Shown: positions 8,234 through 16,943, numbered from the stretch's first letter. The stretch: 64,000 nt of DNA from MR-S7 sp000400995 (GCF_045291395.1 NZ_CP152342.1:4030001-4094000); one strand, 5' to 3'. The notes: a model not told the origin generated them from the letters alone. Numbers and translations are program-made.

Positions 8234-9728
8234 TCCAGCCCCTCCTCGACCAGCTCGGCCGCGCGCAGCAGGGCGCGCGCCTTGTGCTCGGTCTCCCTCC
8301 ACTCCAGCTCGGGCACCGAGTCGGCCACCACGCCGGCCGCCGCCTGCACGTAGAGCGTGCCGTCCTTGACGATGCCCGTGCGGATGGCGATGGCCACGTC
8401 CATGTCGCCCGCGTAGCTCAGGTAGCCGCAGGCGCCGCCGTAGAGGCCGCGCTTGGTGGGCTCGAGCTGGTCGATCAGCTCCATCGCGTGCACCTTGGGC
8501 GCACCGGTGAGCGTGCCGGCGGGGAAGGTGGCGCGCAGCACGTCCATGCTGGTCATGCCGTCGTTGAGGATGCCCTCCACGTTGCTCACGATGTGCATCA
8601 CGTGGCTGTAGCGCTCGATGGCGAAGGCCTCCGTCACCTTCACCGTGCCGGTCTTGGCGATGCGGCCGATGTCGTTGCGCGCGAGGTCGATGAGCATCAC
8701 GTGCTCGGCGCGCTCCTTGGGGTCGCCCACCAGTTCGTGCTCGGTGGCCTTGTCGGCCTCGGGCGTGGCGCCGCGCGGGCGGGTACCGGCCAGCGGGCGG
8801 ATGGTGATCTTCTGGCCCTCGGGCGTGGCTTCCTGGCGCACCAGGATCTCTGGGCTCGCGCCCACCACGTGGAAGTCGCCGAAGTGGTAGTAGTACATGT
8901 ACGGCGACGGGTTCAGCGAACGCAGCGCGCGGTACAGCGACAGCGGCGACTCGGTGTAGCGCTTGTGGATGCGCTGGCCCACCTGCACCTGCATGAAGTC
9001 GCCGGCGGCGATCAGCCCCTTGGCGCGTTCCACGGCGTCGAGATAGTCGGCCTTGGCGAAGCTGCGCTGCGCGGGGTGGCTTTCGCTCGCCTTCACCTGC
9101 GGGGCGCTCACCGAATACTTGAGTTGGTCCTTCAGCTCGCGCAGGCGCTTCTTGCCGCGCGCGTAGGCCTCGGGCTCGGCCGGGTTGGCATAGACGATCA
9201 GGTAGAGCTTGCCCGAGAGGTTGTCGATGACGGCCAGTTCCTCGCACTGCAGCAGCAGGATGTCGGGGCAGCCCAGCGCGTCGGGCGGGCAGGTGTTCTC
9301 CAGCTTCTTCTCGATGTAGCGCACCGCGTCGTAGCCGAAGTAGCCCGCCAGCCCCCGCAAAAGCGCGGCAGGCCGGGGCGCAGCGCCACCTTGAAGCGCT
9401 TCTGGTAGTCGGCGATGAAGTCCAGCGGGTTGCCGGCGGCCGTCTCGACCACTTGGCCGTCGGTCACCACCTCGGTCTTGGCCGCATCGCCGAACCCGCT
9501 GGCGCGCAGCAGCGTGCGCGCAGGCAAGCCGATGAAGCTGTAGCGTCCGAAGCGCTCGCCGCCGACGACCGACTCCAGCAGGAAGCTGTGCTTGCCGTCG
9601 CCCCTGCCGTGGGCCAGCTTGAGGTAGAGGGACAGGGGGGTTTCCAGGTCCGCGAAGGCTTCCGCGATCAGCGGGATGCGGTTGTAGCCTTCCAGGGCCA
9701 GGCTTTTGAATTCGAGTTCAGTGATCAC
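8230..9728 (-). CDS. trpE: Anthranilate synthase component I (one frame break)
   Basis: A 499-residue chorismate-using subunit once one G is restored in the run 9352-9356; the restored protein reads RFCGG then LAGYFGYDAVRYIEKK. The N-terminal half has the tryptophan feedback motif in HSFLLESVVGGERFGRYSF. The catalytic half has GASPEILVR, IRPLAGTRPRG, ELVGDPKERAEHVMLIDLARND and GAPKVHAMELID. It is the first gene of the operon and lies 131 bp downstream of the candidate leader peptide. Loss of this gene would cause tryptophan auxotrophy, so an assembly error is the preferred explanation of the break. Confidence 0.95.
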
Positions 9729-9786
9729 GAGGAGAGTTCCCAGCTCGTGCGGCGCGCCGCTGGACGGGCGCGTGCCGCGGGTTCAT

Positions 9787-9858
9787 TCGGGGGTTGGCCT
9801 GCCCACGCGGGGAGGCCACGGGCGCACGCTGGGGAGATGCCTCGGAGCCCCAGGTGCC
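9787..9858 (-). promoter_or_regulatory. Candidate trp attenuator stem region
   Basis: Between the leader peptide and trpE, mutually exclusive pairings can be drawn on the minus strand. GGAGCC inside the leader (9896-9901) can pair with GGCTCC (9844-9849). CTGGGG (9848-9853) can pair with CCCCAG (9829-9834). A later hairpin uses GGCCT and AGGCC (9796-9800 with 9813-9817). No U-run follows the last hairpin, so the type of terminator is uncertain. Confidence 0.4.
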
Positions 9859-9859
9859 A

Positions 9860-9943
9860 TCAGGAGTTCGACAGCGCTGGCTTGCGCCAGGGCCAGGCTC
9901 CCCGGTCGCTGCGACCTGTGATGAACGTGCGGTGAATGAACAT
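9860..9943 (-). CDS. trpL: Candidate trp leader peptide (two Trp codons)
   Basis: A 27-codon reading frame upstream of trpE beginning MFIHRTFITGRSDRG and continuing AWPWRKPALSNS. It contains Trp-Pro-Trp, two codons for the rarest amino acid within three residues, followed eight residues later by a stop. This is the arrangement expected of an attenuation leader, where ribosome stalling on Trp codons reads out charged tRNA-Trp. The ATG lies about 9 bp downstream of a TACACT that could be the promoter -10 element. No strong ribosome binding site is seen. Confidence 0.6.
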   Translation of the reverse strand: MFIHRTFITGRSDRGAWPWRKPALSNS

Positions 9944-9951
9944 GGCTGTGC

Positions 9952-9957
9952 AGTGTA
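9952..9957 (-). promoter_or_regulatory. Possible -10 element of the trp promoter
   Basis: TACACT on the minus strand matches four of six bases of the sigma-70 -10 consensus. It lies just upstream of the leader peptide. No good -35 element was found at the right distance. Confidence 0.3.
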
Positions 9958-10057
9958 GCAAAGCCAGCCTGGGTGACGCCCCGGCGACGCCATGCCGTCG
10001 CTGACCGCGCGAAAACCCTATTGCCCTCGGGCGCCTCCTCCTGCAACATTTAGAAAC

Positions 10058-10069
10058 GAACGATCGTTC
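10058..10069. promoter_or_regulatory. 12-bp palindrome upstream of the chalcone-isomerase-like gene
   Basis: GAACGATCGTTC is a perfect palindrome with further AAA/TTT symmetry outside one mismatch. It lies about 20 bp before the ATG and about 8 bp before the AAGGAG ribosome binding site. The form resembles operators of TetR-type repressors. It has no loop, so it is not a hairpin terminator despite the following T-run. Confidence 0.4.
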
Positions 10070-10090
10070 TTTTTTAAAAAGGAGTCGCGC

Positions 10091-10696
10091 ATGTCCCTGC
10101 ACCGCCGCCATGCCCTGCTGCATGGGGCCGCCCTGGCCCTTCCCCTCTTCCTGGCGCTGCCGGCCGCCGGGGCCGAGCCCGTCACCGCGGGCGGCGTGCC
10201 GTTCGACCCCACGGCGCAGGTGCAGGGCCGCACCCTGCAGCTCAACGGCGCGGGCGTGCGCTACAAGGCTGTCTTCAAGGTGTACGCTGCCGGCCTCTAT
10301 CTGGAGAGCAAGGCCGCGACGGCCGCCGAGGTGCAGGCCCTGCGCGGCCCCAAGCGCATCAGCGTGACCATGCTGCGCGACATCGACTCCACCGAGCTGG
10401 GCAGGCTGTTCTCCCGCGGCATGGAGGACAACATGGACAAGGCTGCCTTCTCCAAGCTGATCCCCGGCGTGCTGCGCATGAGCCAGATCTTCTCGGACCA
10501 CAAGAAGCTGCTGACCGGCGAGGTCTTCACGGTGGACTGGCTGCCGGGCACGGGCACGGTGGTCACCGTGAAGGGCGTCCCGCAGGGCGAGCCCTTCAAG
10601 GAGCCGGAATTCTTCAACGCCCTGCTGGGCATCTGGCTCGGCCCGCAGCCGGCCGACTGGAAGCTCAAGGAAGCCCTGCTCGGCAAGCCCTCCTGA
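10091..10696 (+). CDS. Chalcone isomerase-like exported protein
   Basis: A 201-residue protein with a signal peptide (residues 1-27, ending PAAGA) and the body of the bacterial chalcone isomerase-like family. The family segment YKAVFKVYAAGLYLESKA is followed by GPKRISVTMLRDIDS and a C-terminal WLGPQPADWKLKEALLG. Bacterial members are periplasmic, and their reaction is not known. AAGGAG 7 bp before the ATG fixes the start. A palindrome just upstream suggests regulation by a repressor. Confidence 0.85.
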   Translation: MSLHRRHALLHGAALALPLFLALPAAGAEPVTAGGVPFDPTAQVQGRTLQLNGAGVRYKAVFKVYAAGLYLESKAATAAEVQALRGPKRISVTMLRDIDSTELGRLFSRGMEDNMDKAAFSKLIPGVLRMSQIFSDHKKLLTGEVFTVDWLPGTGTVVTVKGVPQGEPFKEPEFFNALLGIWLGPQPADWKLKEALLGKPS

Positions 10697-10724
10697 GGCC
10701 CCGGGATTCACCGGAGGCGCACGC

Positions 10725-10782
10725 CCCCTCTTCGTTGCGGCTGGAATTCTCCGCATACACTTTCTTGCAAACAACGAAGGGG
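10725..10782 (+). promoter_or_regulatory. Leader of the chemoreceptor gene with long inverted repeat
   Basis: CCCCTCTTCGTTG (10725-10737) can pair, with a 2-nt bulge, with CAACGAAGGGG (10772-10782), which includes the ribosome binding site of the chemoreceptor gene. A possible -10, TACACT, lies between at 10756-10761. Readthrough RNA from upstream would hide the ribosome binding site, while RNA starting at this promoter would not. Confidence 0.3.
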
Positions 10783-10787
10783 CTCCC

Positions 10788-12542
10788 ATGCATCTCAGCA
10801 ATCTCAAGGTCGGCACCCGGCTTGGCCTGGCTTTCGGACTGGTGCTCTGCATCACGGTGGTCATCGCCGCCATCGGCGTATGGCGGCTGCACGACCTCTC
10901 GCGTGTCACCGAGCAGTTGACCAGCACCGACAACGAGCGCCTGCAAGCCGCCGTGGAATGGCGCCAGACCATCGACCTGAACTGGATCCGCACGCGCGCC
11001 GCCCTGCTGGACTCGGACACCAACCGCCTCGCCGCCTGGCAGGCCGAGATGGACAAGACCTCCGAGACCACCGTCGCCGCGCGCAAGGTGGTCGAGCGCC
11101 TGGTGCAGTCCGACGAAGGCCGCAAGATGCTGGCCGACATCGACAAGGCGCGCGAGGCCTACCGCACGCCCCGCGCCAACATTCTCAAGCGCAAGGCCGC
11201 GGGCGAAGACGTGTCGGCCCTGCTGGACAGCCAGCTCAAGCCGCTGGCCGACGCCTACAGCCAGACCATCCTGGCGCTGGAACAGCGCCAGCGCAAGCTG
11301 TATGAAGACGCCCGCACCGAAGCGGCCGCCACGGCCGCGCAAAGCCGCATCATCCTGATCGCGGGCACGGTGGTGGCCCTGCTCATCGGCATCGGCGCGG
11401 CCATCCTGCTGAGCCGCTCGGTCACCGGGCCGCTGCAGTTGGCGGTGCACCGCGCGGGCCAGATCGCCGAGGGCGACCTGACCCAGCCCATCGAGAGCCA
11501 GGGCCGCGACGAAGCCGCGGAGTTGCTCAACGCCCTGCGCAACATGCAAACCAACCTGGTGCGCGTGGTGGGCGGCGTGCGCGGCAATGCAGAGAGCGTG
11601 GCCTCCGCCAGCGCCGAGATCGCCCAGGGTAACCACGACCTGTCGGCCCGCACCGAAAGCCAGGCCAGCGCCCTGGAAGAGACCGCCGCCTCCATGGAGC
11701 AGTTGGGCGCCACCGTGCGCCAGAACGCCGACAACGCCCGCCAGGCCAACCAGCTCGCCATGAGCGCCAGCACCGTCGCCGTGCAGGGCGGCGAGGTGGT
11801 CAGCCAGGTGGTGGACACCATGCGCGGCATCAACGATTCCAGCCGCAAGATCGCCGACATCATCGGCGTGATCGACGGCATCGCGTTCCAGACCAACATC
11901 CTGGCGCTCAACGCCGCCGTGGAAGCGGCGCGCGCGGGCGAGCAGGGCCGGGGCTTCGCGGTGGTGGCCGGCGAGGTGCGCAGCCTGGCGCAGCGCAGTG
12001 CGGAAGCCGCCAAGGAGATCAAGCAGCTCATCACGGCCAGCGTAGAGCGCGTGGAACAGGGCTCGCAGCTGGTGGACAAGGCGGGCACGACCATGACCGA
12101 GGTGGTCAACTCCATTCGCCGCGTGACGGACATCATGGGCGAGATCAGTGCGGCCAGCAGCGAGCAGAGCAGCGGCGTGGCCCAGGTGGGCGAGGCCATC
12201 ACGCAGATGGACCAGGCCACGCAGCAGAACGCGGCGCTGGTGGAGGAAATGGCCGCGGCCGCCGGCAGCCTCAGGAGCCAGGCCACCCGCCTGGTGGACG
12301 CGGTGGCCGTGTTCCGCCTGGCCCAGGGCGCAGCCAGCACTGCAGCAGCAGCGGCACCTGCGCCCGCCGTGGCGCGTGCCGCACCGGCGCCGCGCGCTGC
12401 GGCCCCGGCCGCCAAGCCCGTGGTGGCCCGCAGCAAGGCTCCCGCCGCCCCTGCCGCGCCCGCTGCCCTGTCCGCCCCGCCTGCGGCCGCCAAGCCCGCG
12501 GCGGCCGGTCCGGGGACCGATGACGACTGGGAAACCTTCTAA
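10788..12542 (+). CDS. Methyl-accepting chemotaxis protein with CheR-binding tail
   Basis: A 584-residue chemoreceptor. The first membrane span is at about 12-33. A four-helix-bundle periplasmic ligand domain follows to about 190, then a second span (IILIAGTVVALLIGIGAAIL), a HAMP domain and the cytoplasmic signalling hairpin. The conserved tip reads IGVIDGIAFQTNILALNAAVEAARAGEQG in two parts around residues 360-390. An Ala/Pro-rich linker of about 60 residues leads to a C-terminal DWETF pentapeptide, the docking tag for CheR and CheB. The ligand is unknown. A GAAGGGG ribosome binding site precedes the ATG. Confidence 0.95.
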   Translation: MHLSNLKVGTRLGLAFGLVLCITVVIAAIGVWRLHDLSRVTEQLTSTDNERLQAAVEWRQTIDLNWIRTRAALLDSDTNRLAAWQAEMDKTSETTVAARKVVERLVQSDEGRKMLADIDKAREAYRTPRANILKRKAAGEDVSALLDSQLKPLADAYSQTILALEQRQRKLYEDARTEAAATAAQSRIILIAGTVVALLIGIGAAILLSRSVTGPLQLAVHRAGQIAEGDLTQPIESQGRDEAAELLNALRNMQTNLVRVVGGVRGNAESVASASAEIAQGNHDLSARTESQASALEETAASMEQLGATVRQNADNARQANQLAMSASTVAVQGGEVVSQVVDTMRGINDSSRKIADIIGVIDGIAFQTNILALNAAVEAARAGEQGRGFAVVAGEVRSLAQRSAEAAKEIKQLITASVERVEQGSQLVDKAGTTMTEVVNSIRRVTDIMGEISAASSEQSSGVAQVGEAITQMDQATQQNAALVEEMAAAAGSLRSQATRLVDAVAVFRLAQGAASTAAAAAPAPAVARAAPAPRAAAPAAKPVVARSKAPAAPAAPAALSAPPAAAKPAAAGPGTDDDWETF

Positions 12543-12545
12543 CCG

Positions 12546-13277
12546 TCAGGACGCGGGCGCGAGTTCGGTCAGCGCGTCCACGTAGCCATCGGCATCGACT
12601 CCCCGCACTGGCTGGCCATGGTTGTAGCCATAGGTCACCAGCACCACGGGACAGCCGGCGGCGCGCGCGGCCTGGGCATCGTTGCTGGAGTCGCCCACCA
12701 TCAGCGTGCGGGCGGGCGCCGTCCCCAGCGCCTCGCAGGTCTTGCGCAGGGGCAGCGGGTCGGGCTTCTTGCGCTCGAACGCGTCGCCGCCGAACACATG
12801 GTCGAAGAAGCCGTCCAGCCCCTTGGCGCGCAGCAGGGGCCGCGCGAAGTCGGTCGGCTTGTTGGTCAGGCAGGCCAGGCGCAGGCCAGCCGCACGCAGC
12901 GCCTGCAGGCCCTCGGCCACGCCCGGGTAGGCCTGGGCGTATTGGCCGTTGATGGCCAGGTAGTGGTGCTGGTAGCGCTCCCAGGCGCGGGGATAGAGCG
13001 CCTCCGCCTTTGCTTCAATTTCGATAGCTGGCAGCGCTTGGCTGTCCTGCGCCAGCACGTGTTTCAGCACCGAACGCAGCAGGTGCTCCGAGCCCTTGCC
13101 CACCATGCGCTCGATCAGCGCGGGGGCGATGCCCGGCAGTTCCAGATCCTGCAGCATGCGGCCCAGCGCCTGCGCGAAGTCCCCCAGCGTATCCACCATC
13201 GTGCCGTCCAGGTCCACGATCGCCGCGTCCACGCGCGCCAGCAGCGCGGCCGGCGCAGTGTGTTGTTCCGTTCCCAT
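12546..13277 (-). CDS. gph: Phosphoglycolate phosphatase (HAD family)
   Basis: A 243-residue HAD-superfamily phosphatase that removes 2-phosphoglycolate. Motif I is DLDGTMVDT (nucleophile Asp near residue 23), motif II is in CLTNKPTDF, motif III is the lysine of KKPDPLPL and motif IV is MVGDSSNDAQAARAAG. The start at 13277 (MGTEQHTAP) is preferred to an earlier one that adds a poorly conserved extension. The cap domain contains a copy of the hairpin repeat in frame, encoding QALPAIEIEAKAE. The gene converges on the chemoreceptor gene with 3 bp between stops. Confidence 0.93.
   Translation of the reverse strand: MGTEQHTAPAALLARVDAAIVDLDGTMVDTLGDFAQALGRMLQDLELPGIAPALIERMVGKGSEHLLRSVLKHVLAQDSQALPAIEIEAKAEALYPRAWERYQHHYLAINGQYAQAYPGVAEGLQALRAAGLRLACLTNKPTDFARPLLRAKGLDGFFDHVFGGDAFERKKPDPLPLRKTCEALGTAPARTLMVGDSSNDAQAARAAGCPVVLVTYGYNHGQPVRGVDADGYVDALTELAPAS
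13015..13055 (+). repeat. Hairpin repeat, copy 3 (inside gph)
   Basis: TCGATAGCTGGCAGCGCTTG is a clear left half; the right half is eroded (CTGCGCCAG). It lies inside the gph coding sequence without breaking the frame. Confidence 0.6.
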
Positions 13278-13441
13278 CGAATAGTCGCCTTTCGTGCCGC
13301 CCCGGGGCACGCGGCGCGCAGTGTACCGGCGGCGCTGCCGGGGTGTGCGCCACGTCCGACAGGGCGCGGAGCAGCGCGCGGACAGACGCCCCCACCCCTG
13401 CGCCCTAAGCTGGAACGCAACCAGACCCAGGAGGTAACACC

Positions 13442-13813
13442 ATGGCCCTGCCCCGTTTCACTGCCCTCGTTCCCGCCGCGCTGCTGCTGTGCGCCGCAGC
13501 CCAGGCCGCCCCCGACAGCAATGCGCGCAGCCGCTACTCCGAAGAGCGCGCCGCCTGCGCGAGCGTGCCTGCCGAAAGCCGCGCCGCCTGCGTGCGCGAA
13601 GCCGGAGCCGCCCAGCAGGCCGCACGCGCCGGCCAGCTCACGAGCGACAGCGGCGCCTACGAACGCAACGCCATGGCGCGCTGCGAAGTGTTCAAGACGC
13701 CGGGCGACCGTTCGGACTGCGAGGCCCGCATCCGCAGCGGCTCCACCGTGTCCGGCTCGGTGGAAGGCGGCGGCGTGCTGCGCGAGGCCGAAACCCTCGT
13801 GACCCCGCGCTGA
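13442..13813 (+). CDS. Small exported protein of unknown function
   Basis: A 123-residue protein with a signal peptide (residues 1-22, ending AAAQA) and a mature part rich in Ala, Arg and Ser. Four cysteines (in ACASV, AACVR, ARCEV and SDCEAR) could form two disulfides in the periplasm. A strong AGGAGGT ribosome binding site lies 7 bp before the ATG, which suggests high expression. Its stop abuts the convergent rpe stop. Similar short Cys-paired proteins occur in Comamonadaceae, but I cannot name a function. Confidence 0.75.
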   Translation: MALPRFTALVPAALLLCAAAQAAPDSNARSRYSEERAACASVPAESRAACVREAGAAQQAARAGQLTSDSGAYERNAMARCEVFKTPGDRSDCEARIRSGSTVSGSVEGGGVLREAETLVTPR

Positions 13814-14497
13814 TCAGCCCAGCTGCGCCCGCATGCCGTCGATGACGGCACGGTAGTCCGGCTTGCCGAAGATGGCGCTGCCCGCCACGAAGGTGTCGGC
13901 GCCAGCATCCGCCACGCGGCGGATGTTCTCCGTCTTGATGCCGCCGTCCACCTCCAGGCGGATGTCCTTGCCGCAGGCGTCAATGCGCTTGCGCGCCGCC
14001 TCGATCTTGCGCAGCGCCGAATCGATGAAGCCCTGGCCGCCGAAGCCGGGGTTCACGCTCATGATGAGGATGAGGTCGATGTCCTCGATCACCCAGTCCA
14101 GCACTTCCAGCGGCGCCGCCGGGTTGAAGGTGAGGCCTGCCTTGCAGCCGTGCGCCTTGATGTTCTGGATGCTGCGGTGCACGTGCGACGACGCGTCGGG
14201 GTGGAAGCTGATGTAGTCCGCGCCCGCCTTGGCGAATGCCGTGGCCAGGTCGTCCACGGGCTGCACCATCAGGTGCACGTCGATGGGCACGGCCTGGCCG
14301 GCGGGCGTGACGGCGTGGGGCTTGAGGGCCTGGCAGATCATGGGCCCGAACGTGAGGTTGGGCACGTAGTGGTTGTCCATCACGTCGAAATGGATCCAGT
14401 CTGCGCCGCTGGCGATGACGTTGCGCACCTCCTCGCCCAGGCGGGCGAAGTCGGCTGACAGGATGGAAGGGGCGATGCGGTAGGTGGGGCTGCTCAT
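13814..14497 (-). CDS. rpe: Ribulose-phosphate 3-epimerase
   Basis: A 227-residue TIM-barrel epimerase interconverting ribulose-5-phosphate and xylulose-5-phosphate in the pentose phosphate and Calvin pathways. Signatures are SILSADFARLGEEV, HFDVMDNHYVPNLTFGP, DVHLMV, MSVNPGFGGQGF and EVDGGI; the two catalytic aspartates are in DVMD and VDGG. In many betaproteobacteria rpe, gph and trpE lie together. Here the same order is kept but three other genes are interspersed. Confidence 0.97.
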   Translation of the reverse strand: MSSPTYRIAPSILSADFARLGEEVRNVIASGADWIHFDVMDNHYVPNLTFGPMICQALKPHAVTPAGQAVPIDVHLMVQPVDDLATAFAKAGADYISFHPDASSHVHRSIQNIKAHGCKAGLTFNPAAPLEVLDWVIEDIDLILIMSVNPGFGGQGFIDSALRKIEAARKRIDACGKDIRLEVDGGIKTENIRRVADAGADTFVAGSAIFGKPDYRAVIDGMRAQLG

Positions 14498-14556
14498 GCG
14501 CCCGATTGTCGCAGCAGCGCCCTGCCCGCCCTCGGCTTCATCGTTACCATTGCGCG

Positions 14557-14964
14557 ATGCCCAAATACCAGTTCCAGGCCGAGGTGCGGCCCCAGTTCCT
14601 GCCCGACCAGTCGGACCCGGAAGCGGGGGTGTACAGCTTCGCCTATACCATCACCATCACGAACGTGGGCGAAGCCACGGCCCAGCTCATCGCGCGCCAC
14701 TGGATCATCTGCGACGCCCATGGGCATGTGGAGGAGGTCAAGGGCCTGGGCGTCGTGGGCCAGCAGCCGCTGCTGCGGCCGGGCGAAGCCTTCCAGTACA
14801 CCAGCGGCTGCCGCCTGCGCACCGCCAGCGGCAGCATGCACGGCAGCTATTTCTGCGTGGCCGAGGACGGCGAGCAGTTCACCAGCCCGATCGGCATGTT
14901 CGTGCTGGAGGCCATGGGGCCGCACACGCCCCAGCAGCCGCACGGCGGCAGGGTGCTGCATTGA
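14557..14964 (+). CDS. apaG: ApaG domain protein (Co2+/Mg2+ efflux protein ApaG)
   Basis: A 135-residue beta-sandwich (fibronectin type III-like) protein matching ApaG throughout. It has YTITITNVGEATAQLIARHW, VVGQQPLLRPGEAFQYTSG and GSMHGSYFCV. The E. coli member has been linked to cation efflux, and its exact biochemical role remains unclear. The gene is divergent from rpe and overlaps the following membrane protein gene at the TTGA junction. Confidence 0.95.
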   Translation: MPKYQFQAEVRPQFLPDQSDPEAGVYSFAYTITITNVGEATAQLIARHWIICDAHGHVEEVKGLGVVGQQPLLRPGEAFQYTSGCRLRTASGSMHGSYFCVAEDGEQFTSPIGMFVLEAMGPHTPQQPHGGRVLH

Positions 14965-16943
14965 AGCGCGGCGGCCCGGATCTGGCGCAGCTGCTCGCCG
15001 CCGTCGATCCCGCGGCGCCCTTGGCGCAGCGGCATCTGCAGCTCATCGCCCTGCTGGACTGGGTGCGCGGCGACGGCCGGAGCGTCGAGGGCGCAGCCGG
15101 CCGCGTGGCGCTGCTGGTGGAGGCGGCGGAGCGCTCCGCCGAGACACGGGCCCGCCTGCAGGCCTGGTGGGCCGTGCTCGCCAGCACGGTGGACATCACC
15201 ACGCTGCTGGCCGACTTCGGCTTCGCCCAGCGCACCGCGATGACCAGCGAGCTGATGGAGCGGCTGCGCTACAAGCTGCTGCCCGCCAGCCCCGACACGC
15301 TCGATGCCTCCGAGCTGTTCATGCTGGCCCTTCCCGATGAATTCGACGCCCACTGGCTGGCCGCGCTGGACGAGCCCCTGTTGGATCGGCTGCTCGCCGT
15401 GCTGGCGCCGCCGCAGGAGCCCGGCGGCGCCACGCTGTGGCAGCACGCGCTGGTGGACGCCATCACCTATTGCGCGGGCCAGATCCTGTCCACCGGCTTC
15501 GCGCCCGAACTGCGCCTGCGCATGAGCGACGCCGCGCGCGAGGAGCAGCCCTTCCACGCGCTGATCCGCGACGTGGAGAGCCTGCGCGTGGAGGTGTTGC
15601 ACCCGCTGCGCACGCAGGATCGGCTGCAGGAAAGCGTGCAGCGCCTGCGCGAGCGACTGGACGCCTGCCGCGGGGCCGTCAACACCGTCTATACGCACTT
15701 CGAGGACAACGGCATCTCCGTGGGCCTGGTGTTCCGCCTGCGCCAGTTGCGCGAGCGCATCCTGCGTGTGCGCGAGCTGCTCGAATGCCTGCTGTCGCCG
15801 CGCCCCGCCGTGGCGGCCGCCCGGCTCATGGCGCGCCTGGTGAACGTGGGGCGCGACCGGCGCAGCCTGCGCGCGCTGGTCGCCGCCAACTCCTCCATGC
15901 TCGCGGCCAAGGTGGCCGAGCGCAGCGCCGAGACGGGCGAACACTACATCACCCGCACGGGCGGCGAATACCTCGCCATGGTGCGCAAGGCCGCGGGCGG
16001 CGGCGTGGTGATGGCCTTCACCACCCTGGCCAAGTTCGGCCTCTACGCACTGGCGCTGTCGGCCTTCTGGGGCGGGCTGGCAGCGGGCGTGAACTATGCG
16101 CTGAGCTTCGTGCTCATCCAGCTGCTGCACTTCACCGTGGCCACCAAGCAGCCGGCCATGACCGCGCCCGCCATGGCCGCCAAGCTCAAGGACCTGGGGG
16201 ACGACCACAGCGTGGAGGCCTTCGTGGACGAGGTCACGCATCTCGTGCGCTCGCAGGTCGCGGCGGTGCTGGGCAACGTGCTGCTGGTGTTTCCCGCCGC
16301 GCTGGGCCTGGCGCTGCTGTTCGCCCAGGCCTTCGGCCGCCCGGCCATCAGCGCGGGGCAGGCCGAGCACGTGTTCGAGTCGCTGCACCTGCTCGGCCCC
16401 TCGCTGCTGTTCGCCGCCTTCACGGGCGTGCTGCTGTTCGCGTCGAGCATCTTCGCGGGCTGGACGGAAAACTGGTTCGTGCTGCGCCGGCTGGACTCCG
16501 CCATCGAATACAACCCGCGCATCACCCGCCTGCTGGGCACGCGCCGCGCCGCGCGCTGGGCGCACTTCCTGCGCAAGAACATCTCGGGCCTGGCGGCCAA
16601 CATCTCGCTGGGCTTCATGCTCGGGCTCACACCGGCCATCGCTAGCTTCTTCGGCCTGGGGCTGGACGTGCGCCACGTCACCCTGTCCACGGGCCAGATG
16701 GGCGTGGCCTCCGCCACGCTGGGCTGGGATGCGGTGCACCAGAGCGCGTTCTGGTGGGCCGCGGCCATGATCCCTTTCAACGGCGCGCTCAACGTCATCG
16801 TGAGCTTCTACCTCGCCTTCCGCCTCGCCCTGCGCGCCCACAACGTGGGCAGCGTAGACCGCGCGCGCATCTACCGCGCTCTGCGCGCGCGCCTGCGCCA
16901 CGCGCCCCTGGGCTTTTTCGTGCCCCCGCGCCGCGCCGTCTGA
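14961..16943 (+). CDS. 'Site-specific recombinase' family membrane protein (Gcr-like)
   Basis: A 660-residue protein of the family labelled site-specific recombinase after gonococcal Gcr. The N-terminal 380 residues are helical and charged. From about residue 340 come several hydrophobic spans (VVMAFTTLAKFGLYALALSA, VNYALSFVLIQLL, AVLGNVLLVFPAALGLALLF, SLLFAAFTGVLLF, ISLGFMLGLTPAIASFF). No catalytic tyrosine or serine recombinase pattern is apparent. The TTG start overlaps the apaG TGA; no ATG start fits better. The visible composition indicates an integral membrane protein rather than a DNA-cutting enzyme. Confidence 0.8.
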   Translation: MKRGGPDLAQLLAAVDPAAPLAQRHLQLIALLDWVRGDGRSVEGAAGRVALLVEAAERSAETRARLQAWWAVLASTVDITTLLADFGFAQRTAMTSELMERLRYKLLPASPDTLDASELFMLALPDEFDAHWLAALDEPLLDRLLAVLAPPQEPGGATLWQHALVDAITYCAGQILSTGFAPELRLRMSDAAREEQPFHALIRDVESLRVEVLHPLRTQDRLQESVQRLRERLDACRGAVNTVYTHFEDNGISVGLVFRLRQLRERILRVRELLECLLSPRPAVAAARLMARLVNVGRDRRSLRALVAANSSMLAAKVAERSAETGEHYITRTGGEYLAMVRKAAGGGVVMAFTTLAKFGLYALALSAFWGGLAAGVNYALSFVLIQLLHFTVATKQPAMTAPAMAAKLKDLGDDHSVEAFVDEVTHLVRSQVAAVLGNVLLVFPAALGLALLFAQAFGRPAISAGQAEHVFESLHLLGPSLLFAAFTGVLLFASSIFAGWTENWFVLRRLDSAIEYNPRITRLLGTRRAARWAHFLRKNISGLAANISLGFMLGLTPAIASFFGLGLDVRHVTLSTGQMGVASATLGWDAVHQSAFWWAAAMIPFNGALNVIVSFYLAFRLALRAHNVGSVDRARIYRALRARLRHAPLGFFVPPRRAV

